Notes: generated from the sequence alone by a model not told the origin. Counted from the first letter of the stretch, positions 11,340-23,795 are shown. The stretch is DNA of 64,000 nt from Hexactinellida sp. DTS-2022 (GCA_028753945.1 JAPNXP010000007.1:3162001-3226000); one strand, 5' to 3'. Translations and numbers: made by a program.

Positions 11340-12429
11340 CATATGAAGCAGGCAATGCCACTCTTAAAGAGAGACTGAGGGGAATAGCATACAAATTTCA
11401 CGGCTGAAGCGAGGTATCAGCTCAGGAGGTTTCTTACCATCTCCTCAGTCTCACTCTCTCTAAGTGCAGTAGAGCTAATGTCTATATTAACACCAATCCT
11501 GCTAATAAACATGTTAAGATACTCAAGTCCAAACCAGTTCTAATGGGTATGGAGTAGGATTCTGTATATATATTTCTGTCAGGTCTAATTGAGCATTACC
11601 ATCAACGTCCAGACGAGCTAGATGAAACATGCCTAGCTGAGTTTGCAGCATGGTATGAATTCCAATCTAGTAAGAGGATGTGTAATTACCACTAATCCCG
11701 ACTTTGATTAGGAAAATATAGAAGACGAGGCTGCTTCCTGATCGATAATCCGAGACTATTTCCTCTCAAAGATACAGGCTTTTGAGACTTCGTCGTAAGA
11801 TATAATGATCTGATTTAGAAGGTATAGTATTACACAGGACGAAGTTAGCTTTTATAGAAAACTGTTAATGCTGTTTGTGCCATGGAGTACTGACACTAGT
11901 GATACTGACAATATCGACTTTGAGTCTATGTATGCTATCCATCTTAATTTGATTACTCAGAATAGGGAATTGTTTTAAAGCAGAGTTCAATCCTCAATTA
12001 ACGAGGCTATTAATATTCTCGAGGACTTGGACCCTGATGAGCTAAACTTTGATGGGATTGCTATAGAGGAAATAATGAACAATGAGAATGCAGTGGTTAT
12101 TGAGGATTCTGACTTCCAGGTAGACAATCCAGGGAACGACAATCCCTGGACTGTGGACCCTAATAGTGACCCCGGTACTAAATCTGTAGGAGGATTCTTC
12201 AATATTCCTAAACTGAATACTGAGGAGGTTTTCCTTGAGATGTGTCGCAGCTTGAACAAGGTTCAGCGTACTGTATTCCTCCACACTTTGCACTGCTTTA
12301 AAACTATGAAGCAGCTGCCTATGTATCTCTATATTGGAGGAGGCGTTGGTGTTGGTAAGAGTACGGTGGTACGAGTCTTATACGAAGGTTTGGTAAGATT
12401 TATGAATTCACTACCTATTAAGGTATTGC
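11340..12429 (+). pseudogene. Helentron helicase, N-terminal half
   Basis: Blocks in order: AGNATLKERLRGIAYKF, SEVSAQEVSYHLLSLTLSKC, SRANVYINTNPANKHVKI, DELDETCLAEFAAWYEF (to about 11650), a degenerate stretch, then an acidic open segment (12027-12434) ending in the PIF1-type Walker A loop GGGVGVGKSTVVRVLYEG at 12341-12394. Several in-frame stops are present. The reading frame ends at KVL, where P-like element B interrupts it, and resumes at 16068. The helicase would unwind DNA during rolling-circle-like transposition. Confidence 0.9.
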
Positions 12430-15400
12430 CATAGCCTACTATACTAAAGGCCTCACAGTAAAGTATGAAATTTGGACCATGGATGCGGTCGCCGGCTGGA
12501 AACAAAATTTGTGTTACTAGTATTTTATTTCAAATTTGGTGACCTATTTCTTAAAAATAACAATTCCAATAATTATCACTTTCATAAATTGAGAAAAATT
12601 TGTTCACTGACCGCAAAAATATTTTTAGTTTTTGATGTTTTTTATCACCCATGATATATTTAAATGGATTATGCTATATAGCCTTCGTTGCAAAAATTTC
12701 GCATTTATTATGTTCAGTGTATGTTGTTCGCTTATATTGCTCCAAGACCCACGATACATATACTAATCATTTTATTTATAGTGTTAGCTTTTCAAATTAC
12801 CAATGCCGAACAGTTGCTCCGTTTTCGGATGTAGGAGTAACTACAAATCTGATGAACATGTCCCAGTCTTCAAACTACCAATGAAACCAGATGAACTCAG
12901 GCACACATGGATTAGGGATCTTCGGAGAGATGATTTACATTGCTTCAAGGGGTTTACGTCTGTGTGAAGCATTTTCTCGAGGAGGATATTGAATACACCC
13001 ACAAAATTCCAAATGGAGATGGTACTTTCGTGAAATTCCAAGAGTCAACTCCAGGCTAAAACAAGGTGCCATTCCAGTTTTCTACCAGGCCATTCATCTA
13101 TCCATTCGCAACCTACTACCATCAAAAATCGCAGGCGTCTGTTCCTCGACTTTAAAGATGAAGAACTACTCAACAAAACTTTTACACTTAGCCTGACATC
13201 AAAGAGCGAGGAGAAAGAGAAGTTTAATATCAAAGTTTCCTGGATGTGCAAGATAAGTTATCTTTGCTTCTATACCCAATTATGTTATCCAGATGAATAT
13301 AGCCTAATTTATTTGCTCCCTATTTTAGCAGAAAACAATATCATAGTGAATACGGATTTATTAGTATCTTTCGACTTATCTGTTAGAGCCTTTCACAATT
13401 GAGAAAGTTACCACTTTCGCTCTGCTCTATAATCGATATATGACAAATTGAATTAATTCTCAGTGAGATTTCTGGATCACCTCGTCCATGTAAACAGTCC
13501 AATGAATCCAAGATCATTAATGAGAATGCTTGCAATTTATCTTTGGCCAAATATCATATTGAACGAGTTATCATACATCTAATGTTGATTTAAAGTTAGC
13601 TGATTGCCCCGAAATTTCCAGGCTTCAGTTCATTCAATGTCAATTAGAAAACAGTCTTGTACCCAAGAACAGGCGTAGGTATAACATCCTCACACAAGTT
13701 TTGGCTCTTAAAACACACTTGATTTCTCCAGCTTGTTATAAATATCCTCAGAAAATGCCTTGTCTATCTCTTCCTCATTTCAATACTTTGGAAAAGTTAT
13801 ATTCTTCTTTTGGACTTGAGAGCGAATTCTTTCCTTTCCTTAAGCAAGCGACCCATTCTTTCTCTGAGGCTGAGAAACATATTATTAATCAAATAGATGA
13901 AATACATGTAAAATCGGATATATCATTCAAAGGAGGCAAGATATATGCTTCTAGTCTAAGTCCAGAAGATCCAATTAAAACTGTATTTGCTATTATGGTT
14001 TCAAGTCTTCAGAAAAAATGGTCTACTATAGTTCGTCTTCACCTTGTGCATCTCTTTCAGCAGAAAAAATATTTCCCATTATAACATCTTGTGTTGAAGA
14101 TATAGAGCGTTGTGGTTTATTTACCGACATCATCTCAACTGACAACTATCCTCTTAATGTGAAGTTATTCAAGCTGTTCTCTCCTGTTGGTAAGCTTGAA
14201 ACTTGTGTACCCCATCCTTGTGATGTTAATCGGCCTCTTTTTCTCACTTTCGATTTTGTCCAGATTTTAAAAACGATACGAAACAATTGGTTGAACTGAA
14301 GTCAGATAACAGATGTTATATTTATCCCGATTTTAATGATATTCATATCGATTCTTGTTCTTATCCATTAAGATTGTATCGTGCTTCTTTTCTAGATATA
14401 CGCATCCTCTATAACTCTGAGAAGTAAAGTCTGGCGAAATTAGCCCCGCGTCTAACATTGAAATCATGTTATCCTTCAGTCTTAGAACGTCAAAATGTTA
14501 AATTAGTGTTGAAAGTAATCCATGAATCCACGATTGCTGCTTTAGCCATTCAAAACAACCAACGTTGTGATGCATTTAAAACATATACCTCCAGCTTTGT
14601 CAAAATTATACTCTATAGAATATGTTCAATGTGCCATATATGCATGTTCGATTAAATGATTCTTCCTGTCGCCCATTCACAGTTAATGACGAAGTCTTTA
14701 CTTTTTTATCCAGGATATTCCTTGGTTAGATGCTTGGGAATCACTTCCTGCGAAAGATGGAAAATTAAGCAAACAAACGTTTACAACTTTTCGACATGCT
14801 TGCATTGTGTTACCTCAAATAACTAATTATCTGACCGAGAAATGTGGATATTCTTATCTTTTAACATCCTTCTTACAGACAGATCCATTAGAGCATCACT
14901 TTGGACTTTATCGTATGATGTCTGGAGCAAATTACCATGTTTCATATCTTCAAATCTTAGAAGCTGAACGTCGTCTGAAGATTTATAATATATTCAATCT
15001 ATTTTCAACTTCCCAGGCTAAATCCGCTAATTTTACTATGCAGGAATTCATTAATTCTTTCTCACCTGTTGATTGTCCACCTTCCGATAACGAGATCGAC
15101 CATTCCTTTCCTTGAAGAATTATCAGATCTATCAGTCATTGAGTGTAATACCCAAACACTCCAGTCATTAGCTTTTATTGCTGGGTACGCTGCACACCAA
15201 TACCTCAAGCGATCCCCACCTTGCCATATATGTCGAGATAAGTTAATCTTTGACAAAGATTTTCTATTTGTTGAATCATTCGGACCCCAGTATTAACTAC
15301 TACAGCTTACTGATCGCGGTAGTTTGAAGTATCCTTCTGAGCTTGTATTGGAATCTATGATTATTGTCAGGAAGGCACTCACTATTATCGAAAGCAATAG

Positions 15401-16067
15401 TGATCTGATGGGTTTATTCGTAGAAGGACCATCTAGAAAGATTTTCATGGATCTTGCTTCAAGCTTCTTAATTGATGTTGATAGTGGTCATGTCATGAAG
15501 GCTGTTCATGTCATGATGGCTGGTCATGACGCCTGGAGAACAAATTGTCATTCTTGTAATGTAAACGGCTGTTCAATTCTATCTAGGCTTATTTGGATTG
15601 AAGGAAATTTTTTAATCGCAAATAAAGTCAAAAACTATAATTCCAGCGTTGCTCTAAAAGGACTAGAAAAGCGGAAATTTAAAAAGTTAAATACTTAATT
15701 CTTCACTTACGGCATATTTTCTAATTTTTTCTCTATATTGTATTGTAGTATCTTATTTGTATTTGTATTATTAATTTAGTAGATAATTACATGATTATTT
15801 TTGTGTTTACGCATGCAGCTCTTATTCAAATCATATACAAGTAGAGTAAATGTCAACTGATATAATAAGGAAATATTCAATATATGGGCAACAAATATTA
15901 GCATGAGCTATCCCTGACGGTGACTTATTGGACTTGCTATTTTTAAGAAATAAGTCACCAAATTTGAAATAAAATACTAGTATCTCAATTTTAGTTTCCC
16001 GCCGGCGACCGCATCCCTGGTTCAAATTTCATACTTTACTGTTAGGCCTTATGTATAGTAGGCTATG
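12430..16067 (+). mobile_element. P-like (THAP) transposon B, inserted in the Helentron helicase
   Basis: Ends are CATAGCCTACTATAC and GTATAGTAGGCTATG. The inverted repeats extend about 140 bp (12430-12575 against 15925-16067), including CAGTAAAGTATGAAATTTG, a GATGCGGTCGCCGG core and CTAGTATTTTATTTC, at roughly 85-90 percent identity by eye. It is flanked by 7-bp copies GTATTGC (12423-12429) and GTACTGC (16068-16074). Deleting the element and one copy restores the helicase reading KVLLTAPTGKAAFNI. The element carries a THAP transposase pseudogene in plus orientation. Confidence 0.92.
12803..15698 (+). pseudogene. P-element-like transposase with THAP finger (copy B)
   Basis: ATG at 12803 opens a THAP finger: MPNSCSVFGCRSNYKSDE, a conserved W (HTWIRDL), then a frameshift before VCVKHFLEEDIEY (12957-13000). 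Conserved blocks follow: RRYNILTQVLALKTHL (about 13675), KLYSSFGLESEFFPFL (13790), STDNYPLNVKLFKLFS (14128-14180), FDFVQILKTIRNNWLN (14251-14296), the PLEHHFGLYRMMSGANYHVS block (14885-14945) and LAFIAGYAAHQYLKR (15172-15210), ending at 15698. About seven frames must be joined, so it is inactive. It shares its whole domain order with copy A. Confidence 0.88.
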
Positions 16068-17297
16068 GTACTGCTAACAGCTCCTACAGGTAAAGCTGCT
16101 TTTAATATTCGTGGTATGACGCTACATTCTGCATTTGCTTTACCTGTACGGAGTTTAACTGCGAAATGCCAAACTTATCTTCTGATGTTTGTAACACATT
16201 AAGAAGTAAGCTATGCTGTTTGAAAGTTATCATAATAGATGAAATATCCATGGTTAGTGGTAAATTTGTCTCAGGTTAATAACCGCTTGAAAGCCATCAT
16301 GGACAATTCACTGGACGTTGGTGGTGTCTCCATTTTCTGTGTTGGAGATTTCCATCAGTTACGTCCGGTTAAGGAAGCTTTGTCTTTCAAATTTCAATCT
16401 CCAGTGTCAATAATTACGACGGACTGGTTGGAAAAAATCTCATTTATAGAGCTTACCGAAATAATGAGACAAAAAGATGATCAGAAGTTTGCATTAGCAT
16501 TGAACAATTTTGCTAACTGTTGTTTAACTGAGGATGACACAAATCTATTTACTAGTAGAATTATTCACAAAGATTTTTATGAGAATCTTCCCATAAAATC
16601 TTTCCATCTGTTTAGTACAAACGCCAGTGTTAATGCTCATAACGAGATTGTTCTCAATGCATTAACCACTTAAGGTGTTAGATTTATAGCTATTGACTCT
16701 TTAGTAGGAAATACTGCTGGAGAGTTTACTGAGAAACTGAATAACGTTATTAAACACCTAAAGGTATGTGACACCCAGGGACTACCCTATGAGCTCTTCT
16801 TGAAGCTGGGCCATATGAGTTACCTCATGACAGTGAATAACGATATACAAGATGGTCTGGTTAATGGAGCTACCGAACTCTTTAGGAAAATAGTGTATGC
16901 TACCTTGAGCGATTCTCTGGAACGAAGTCTCAGCATCGTTATCTTAGAGATAGTGCAATTCAAAGGAACTGGACTCTATTGGATTGAGAACAGGACGTTT
17001 CCAGAGAGGGAAAGGTGTGAATTCCTATAAGATAAAGCAGTTTCCTTTCATAGTAGCCGAAGCTCTTATAATTCATAAGAGTATAGGCGATACTTACGAT
17101 CGTGTTATAGTCCATATAGAATTACGAATGCTACGTAATGCATTATACACCGCGCTCAGTAGGACAAAATCGGCATCTGGTCTGTTTGTAGTTGGTAATC
17201 TAAGACTAACTAATAAGTTATCTGAAAAAGATCCTGTCCACTTAGAACTTAAGCGGTTAAAAGAACACTGTGCTATTATATTTTTTCTGTTCCACTA
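16068..17297 (+). pseudogene. Helentron helicase, C-terminal half
   Basis: Resumes with LLTAPTGKAAFNIRGMTLHS, then a Walker B-like block VIIIDEISMV (16228-16257, out of frame with the next), VSIFCVGDFHQLRPVK (16327-16374), FIELTEIMRQKDD, LMTVNNDIQDGLVNGAT and FPFIVAEALIIHKSIGDTYD (17042-17100), and finishes NALYTALSRTKSASGLFVVG (17131-17190). These are the PIF1/RecD-type motifs of animal Helitrons in the expected order, with four to five frame breaks. Confidence 0.9.
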
Positions 17298-17323
17298 ATT
17301 AGCCCTCATATATATATGCACAT

Positions 17324-17584
17324 AATGTTCGTTCATTGAACAAATACTGGGAGGACTTGACCGTAAATTCATTCATAGTACAATCCCTAGTGTTAATCTT
17401 GCAGGAGACAATGACTTTGTCCACTAATAACTTTGTTATCCCTGGTCATACTCTCATTGGTAGAATTGATAGTAGTGCTAGACTTCCTGGTTCTGGTACA
17501 CACATATACTCCCGAAATCTAGCGTTGTGTAAGTTTTCAGAGCACACTAATGTTGTCATAATGGCGCAAGGATCGAGATATTGA
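17324..17584 (+). pseudogene. Helentron C-terminal EEP-type endonuclease, partial
   Basis: After the helicase, an open frame reads NVRSLNKYWEDLTVN, LVLILQETMTLSTNNF, IPGHTLIGRID, then RLPGSGTHIYSRNLALC and stops at 17582-17584. NVRSL near the start, the LQET metal-binding glutamate and a GSGT-x-IYS block are typical of exonuclease-endonuclease-phosphatase domains of non-LTR type. Such a domain fused behind Rep-helicase is the mark of Helentrons rather than canonical Helitrons. The domain is cut short (usual length over 200 residues), so it is a remnant. Confidence 0.7.
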
Positions 17585-18820
17585 TTATCCAGTTATATGA
17601 TCCCACAGTGGGCTATTATGGTGCATTATCAAAAAATTACCACATTAAATGTATTGCAATTTGAATGCATATTTGCTAACAGAATATATTAGTTATACTA
17701 TATTTCAAATTTGAACTTGATCAGCCTACTTGTTCACCTATACCCCCTATTTAGACAAGACATTTTTGCGGTCATTAATTAATGTTTGAAAGCTTAGTTT
17801 AGTGATACATTTTGATTACAATAATATCTATATCTATGCTACCTATTGTGTTTATATTACATTTCTTTTGAGTATTCAAAACGTTCTGAATTCAAATAAA
17901 GCATTAATTTTAATCAGTTTGAACGTGTAACCAGATATTAATTATTTATTTTGGGTATTTATTAATATATTAACTAGCGATTTGTAGATGTTTACGCTTA
18001 CCGCATTTGTGCATATCAACGCATATCAATCCAATTTACTAATATGTATACCTTTGAAACGTTGTGAAACCCTCATTAAATCGACATCCTCCGCTTCGTT
18101 GCGCAACCTGAAGAATATACTTTAATTCCATTCTAACCTTTTGGTTGCTATGGCTGTAAAACCGTATAAATGCAGTAATTTACACTAGATAGAAGCGATA
18201 TTGATTAGATGGATAATTAAACAATTGTTTTATTAGATAAAACGCTGCTTTTATTCTGTGAATTTGGTAGATTATCTTCTGAAATGGCTCCTAAATTATT
18301 TATTCCCAAAACACGTCTGGACTTGGCTAGAAATTTGAATGGTAGTTAATTTAGATGTAAATTTATCGTTAGAACAAAATTTAAAGACTCTGATAGTTAA
18401 TCAACCCCACCCTTGCACACATAGATATATAGATTTGTGTTTTAATGATATTTATACATATAGGAAATCTACATAAAATAATATGCGTCATTTTACCATA
18501 TATGGTAAATATGATGACTCCTCATATCCTGGAAACCTAATGCAAAATAGAAAATTCGGTGTAGCGAGAAGAACCGCAATGGTCAACTTACTATACAGTA
18601 ATAAAACATTCTATAGTCCTATCTCATAAGATTAACGCATAATACCCTAATACTAGAAATTGGCAATAATAGCACACTGTGCGCCAATTCTGGTTCAAGA
18701 TATTTTTCAACTTCAGACCATTTCCCAAAGCAAACAATGCATTCACAATTAGATATTGCATATTATTTCGAGAATTTCCATCAACTAGAAATCGTTAGAG
18801 AATAACAATTGGGTATAGTA
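17585..18820. other. AT-rich non-coding stretch
   Basis: No coding or terminal-repeat signal beyond a perfect palindrome ACCATATATGGT near 18495-18506. It may include the Helentron 3' end, which I could not place. Confidence 0.4.
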
Positions 18821-19440
18821 CAGCGGCACAACCATACAATTGTTCATTTTTTTGATAAAAGTACAAAAATTTGTACACATGTACTTTGATGTAGTGCGAA
18901 CATTTTTGGATATTGAGGCAATTGAATGAGAGTCTATATCGGCCATGACAGTTCGTCAAAGTTAACACGCCCGATAGTGTTCGCCGGACATGTTTCCCAT
19001 AAAAACTTGTCAAATTAAGTTATATCGTCTTTATATTGTTGAATTCTGTTTCCAAGTAAGATTTCCGATAATTTGATGTATCACATTACCATATTTGGAA
19101 GATTTTTCCATAGCAACGCTGGAATGTACCAGGAATTTTTGGAAAACTCTTCCAAATATGGTCATGTGATATATCAAATTATCGGAAATTTTACTTGGAT
19201 TACGAATTCAACAATAAAAAGACGATATAACTTAATTTGAACAAGTTTTTATAGGAAACAAGTCCGGCGAACACTATCGGGCGTGTTAACTTTGACGAGC
19301 TGTAATGGCCGATATAGACACTCTTTCAATTGCCTCAATATCCAAAAATGTTCGCACTACATCAAAGTACATGTGTACAATTTTTGGTGCTTTTATCAAA
19401 AAAATTAACAATCCTTTGAAATTTTATAGCTATGCCGCTG
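18821..19440. mobile_element. Fold-back element, CAGCGGCA family, full copy
   Basis: Starts CAGCGGCA and ends TGCCGCTG. The arms are inverted copies of each other over roughly 280 bp each, including ACACATGTACTTTGATGTAG, a GTTCGCCGGACA block and a GATAATTTGATGTATCACA block. The short centre contains CCATAGCAACGCTGGAATG. No protein is encoded. Related copies: 51784-52559 and 58123-58277. Confidence 0.85.
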
Positions 19441-19593
19441 GACTAATAGTAATTAAGAAATATCAATCTTATACGATTTCATGTTGTGTGAGTTACAAAA
19501 CTTATTTTCGAGCATACGATAACAGATTCGAAGACATCTATTTTGTATAATTTATCCGATTACTGTCGTGTATTTTTGCAATGTCACCCTGTG

Positions 19594-21294
19594 CAGAGGC
19601 GTCGGAAGCAAAATAAAAGTGAGGCGGCCATAATTTTATTTTAACGCTACCTACGACTAGTCAGGACTGTGACGTAATGGGTAAAATCAAAACTATTAAC
19701 GATGTCAATTCAATTAGTATATCAGTTCCTTTGCCTTACTATAGAGTATTTGAAAAATAACTAACATCATTGATTTCATTCTTAAACTTGCCTATATTCA
19801 ATGAAAACATATATAGCGTTGCTATGTAATATAAGCCATAGATATTTCTAGTAGAAAATCACGATAACTTGAAACACTTTGTTTTTACTTCATTACTCGC
19901 CAAATCAATATGTATTCAAATTGCCTATACGAGAAAATCACCAATATTATCGAAATTTATAAATTTATAAGGAATTCAAAAATTTAGGTCTATTTTTCGA
20001 TGGAATTTCCCTATTTTTGAGAAATGTGGCCATACAACTTTGCGAAAATAGAAAAAAAGTATGGAAACGCTCTGAACGATATTTAGATATATATATAAAC
20101 TACATCTCCCAGAAATTTCAAGTTGATATGATAAATAATCACGGAGTTCTCTAGCTTTTTCCACAACCGGTATTAGAAAATATTTATGTGGAGAAGAGGG
20201 TTTAGAAGGACACAATAGTGGCACAAACCTTCAATACTTCTGACAGAAAATGGTTTGAAGATAATTGAAGCAGTTCATATTCCTCGAAAACGATTACTGT
20301 TAGTGTTAGCAAGTTAGAGCTAAGCTCTTGCACAACTCTGATTTTCATGATCGATGGTTTGTGATGGTCACATGACACCTCCATATATGGGCATGGGCTC
20401 CTTGAGCATGGTAACTATTTGGAAAATAGTCCAATTTGTTATTCCAATGATATATGCATGATATATTGATGTGAATAATCGATTAGAGCTAAGTTCTGCT
20501 TTCTCTAGTTTATGAGATACAAAAATGCTGAATCATCAAAATGTGGCACATATCCATGCCCATATATGGTCATTTGAAAAAACGGGGCGTCTGAGGGTCA
20601 CAAAAAGTATTAGGGACGCATAGGAAGTCGTGTATTGCGAGCCTTTTTCACTAGTACATTTTAATTCTAGGTGCACGGGAGTCTGAGAAATGTATTCAGA
20701 GGGGGGGTGTTAGAAATAGGACCCCTAGGATAGATAATGTACCCTAACTTTGCGAATTTTCTCTTTCTATATGATTTTTTTATCAATTTTGGTGTTTTTA
20801 GCACAGACTATCAAATGGGCCAGGTATATTCAAGGAAAATCACCAAATATCATGTCACTTAGAGCAAACAATCTATCTGAAAGTGCTGAACCACTGAAAA
20901 AGTGCACTCAGCACCCCAAATATCGACTTATAGAGGTCAAATTAGTCGAGATATTGTACGTTTGACCTTTGCATATCCTTGGGGGCTTAATCAAGCGTCT
21001 ATAGACGAAATAAATCTTTTTTGAGATTTTGTAGCCATTGGCAAAAATAATACTCGTAGGTAGCGTTAACATTGTTAGTGAGCGACCAAAACGGGGCTGG
21101 CAATGGTTAACCGCTAAGCCGCTCCACTATTCGTCATAAGTATATTATTTGTTAATAGAAAGTGGTTCGACGAAGAGTAGCAATTGATCTAAGGTGGCCG
21201 AGGACATCCTCAGCCAATATGCTGCATTTTTTAATTTCAACAAAAAAGTGAGGTGACCATGGCCGCCCCTACCGCTGCAGCTCCGCCGCCTATG
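19594..21294. mobile_element. Probable non-autonomous hAT-like element
   Basis: The left end CAGAGGCGTCGGAAGC and right end CTCCGCCGCCTATG are inverted matches. Subterminal blocks also match in inversion: GTGAGGCGGCCAT against ATGGCCGCCCC, and TTAACGCTACCTACGA against TCGTAGGTAGCGTTAA. The flanks share CTGTG, but with an offset, so the duplication is not settled. The interior is AT-rich and non-coding; it contains an inverted pair CATATATGGGCATGG / CCATGCCCATATATGG at 20381 and 20556. Confidence 0.6.
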
Positions 21295-21810
21295 CTGTGT
21301 CACTGAGGTGTTAGATTGAGATGAAATTAAAATGTCAGAAACCTCCTAGGCTGGTATTGTTATATTCCAAATGACATCTCACTATGTGCCCTGGACACAA
21401 AATTATGGCGTGTGAAAGTGTGCTCGATTTTTTGTCCAATTTCGCTGCCAACTTCACACTCATAAAATATAACTATGATATTGAGCAAGTCATACAAATA
21501 GAGTGCCACACTCCGGTACAGGGTTGGTAGGTTTTGGCCAAGTGGTTAAAACCAGGTGGTTTAAACCTAGTTTAAACCGTCCTGGACAAAACCTCATGAG
21601 TGGACAAAACTGGACGAAACTGGACAAAACCTAATTAATGAACAAAATATCAGTTGTTAATCTATAATCTTTAAAACTGATGAAAGATTAAAAATGTAAA
21701 AGGTAAATTGATATACTATATAAAGATGGCTTTCTTGTTATCAGTGTGAAGATTGGATTTGCTTTGTAACCCATTGAGTAAATACAGTTTTCAATGAGAG
21801 AATCATTATA
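21295..21810. other. Non-coding, with short TGGACAAAAC repeats
   Basis: Around 21530-21640 the units GGTTTAAAC and TGGACAAAAC recur several times. No element ends seen. Confidence 0.4.
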
Positions 21811-22789
21811 CAGTAATACCTCGTTTTACGCGGTTTTTTTACGCGTTTTCGTTTACGCGGAACAATTTTTTATGACCAAAACTTTTTTTACGCGATCCTC
21901 AACTCGTTTTACGCGGTTTATCTATGATTTTAATACAATTAATTCTCTTTTTTATGGATATTTTCGATAATTTTTAAGATTTAGTGGTAACAAAGCGGTT
22001 CTACATTTCCAAAAAAACAAAAAATGATGATTTAGAGATAGTAGATAGTTAGGGATATGTATTTGTCGTATAGTAAGTTCATCCAAATATATTATTTGGT
22101 CAAATGAATACATATTTGCTTCACTATTCACACTAGAGATACCCGGTTGTGGGAGGTACCCGAAGTTGTAGTGTTTTGACGGAAATGGACCCCCCTACAG
22201 ATTTGGACCCCCCTTTAATAACATAATAGATAAACTATGAGTTTACTAAAACTCAATTTACTTATTGTAATCTTCATTAATAGGGTCCAAATCTGTAAAG
22301 GGGGGTCCAAATCCGTCAAACACTATCTATATTTTACATATTTGACGGAAGTGGACCCCCCGGTCCAAATCTGTAGGGGGGTCCAAATCCGTCAAAACAG
22401 TAGGGTTGCGGTGTGAAGGGAATTTTAATTCCCTTCACAACACAATTCCCTTTCTGTGGGAATTCCCAAGTATTCTCACAAGTTGGTTTCTATCAGGATT
22501 CCCATAGGTTAAAATAATTTCCATTCAAAACGATATTGGAAATACCATGGGAATTCCCATGGGATTAACATACACACGGACACCTTGGCTATCTGAGAGG
22601 TCCGGATGTTGGATTTTTGAGTGTTTAAACACAAGGTATTTAAAATTTTATTCGATGTTTATAATATTTGGAAACGCATCTATTGGTTTAATATGTGTTA
22701 CTATGAGAATGAACCGTTTTTTTTACGCGATTTCGTTTTACGCGGGCTTTTCAAGGAACGCATCTACCGCGTAAAAAGAGGGATACCTG
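21811..22789. mobile_element. pogo/Tigger-type non-autonomous element
   Basis: Left end CAGTAATACCTCGTTTTACG, right part TTTTACGCGGGC and CGCGTAAAAAGAGGGATAC ending CTG, flanked by TA on both sides. ACGCG-rich subterminal repeats are present at both ends. A nested palindromic element lies at 22173-22399. Confidence 0.8.
22173..22399. repeat. Palindromic element with GGACCCCCC / GGGGGGTCC blocks
   Basis: TTTTGACGGAAATGGACCCC at the left and GGTCCAAATCCGTCAAAA at the right form the ends. A second inverted pair lies inside (GGGGGGTCCAAATCCGTCAA near 22300, then TTTGACGGAAGTGGACCCC near 22340). It looks like two tandem copies of one palindromic unit. Confidence 0.7.
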
Positions 22790-23066
22790 TAGTATAGTTA
22801 TGGTGAATTTATTTCAATGTTTCCCTAACCAAAAACTACTCATTCCTTTTCACAGTAATCATTGTCCTTGCATTGTATTACTTTAAAAATTGAGTTTTAG
22901 AAGTTTTAGGTTATGCTGAATCCAAAAAAAGTATGAGTAATAGATTTGACAATGTTATATAGTTACACTACACATATATCGAAAATATACCTCCTAATAA
23001 CCTCAGAGTTTCCATTAATATATCAAATCTAGGTATCGATCCCAGTTCATTTTCTAATTCCATGTA
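22790..23066. other. AT-rich spacer
   Basis: No feature recognised. It may hold decayed upstream sequence of P-like remnant D. Confidence 0.35.
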
Positions 23067-23074
23067 CCCTACCA

Positions 23075-23795
23075 CAGGGTTTTACACGCCTTAATTTTTT
23101 ACTCGCCATAAGCCTTGTTTTTTTTTATTTTAAGAAAAATAGTATGGCGAGTATGATAAATGAAAAAAGCGAAATACACAAATTAAGGCGAATAAAATTA
23201 TTCATTGGGTGCCAGAAAAAAAATTAAGGCTATTAAATAAATTTATTAGATTCGAAAAAATTAAGGCGTGTAAAACTTAAGGAAAGTAAATTAAGGCGTG
23301 TAAATATTTAGTGAACAATAGATATTCGAAACAAGTGCTTTTTGAAAGTCTTAATAAATTAACCCAATTAGTGCCAAAGGTGAATATTTTATTAAAAATC
23401 TCTAATAAGGAAAAAGCTAATATTGGTGTTTTACATATAGTAAACAGTAATTGTGCAAAGTATAATTTGAAAAATTGTGGCTAATCAACATTTATTCAAA
23501 CTTAAATGGATTAAAGGTTGTTACATGATGAGTAAAGCAATAGGGCTATGACTGAAAAAAAAAAGTAAGGCGAGTGAACCAATTGGGGTATGGCCGAAAA
23601 AAAAGTAAGGCGAGTAAACCAATTGGGGTAGGATCGAAAAAAAACTAAGGCGAGTAAACCTAGAGGGGTAATTCTGAAAAAAAAAATAAGGCTAGTAAAT
23701 CAATTGGAGCTCGGACGAAAACAAAATATGGCGAGTAGATTTGAATGACCAAAATTAAGGCGCCTTAATTTTTACACTCATTTTTTAGAACCCTG
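23075..23795. mobile_element. hAT MITE with internal tandem array
   Basis: Starts CAGGGTTTTACACGCC and ends TTTTTTAGAACCCTG, with an exact 8-bp duplication CCCTACCA (23067-23074, 23796-23803). The right half holds about five units of about 40 bp containing AAGTAAGGCGAGTAAACC and AATTGGGGT (23545-23760). Both ends carry TTAAGGCG motifs. It interrupts sequence leading into P-like remnant D. Confidence 0.9.

Noticed and set aside
19080-19140. RFX-type X-box regulatory site at CCATAGCAACGC
   Set aside because: The motif is the shared centre of a fold-back element and has no gene nearby; similarity to an X-box is likely coincidence.
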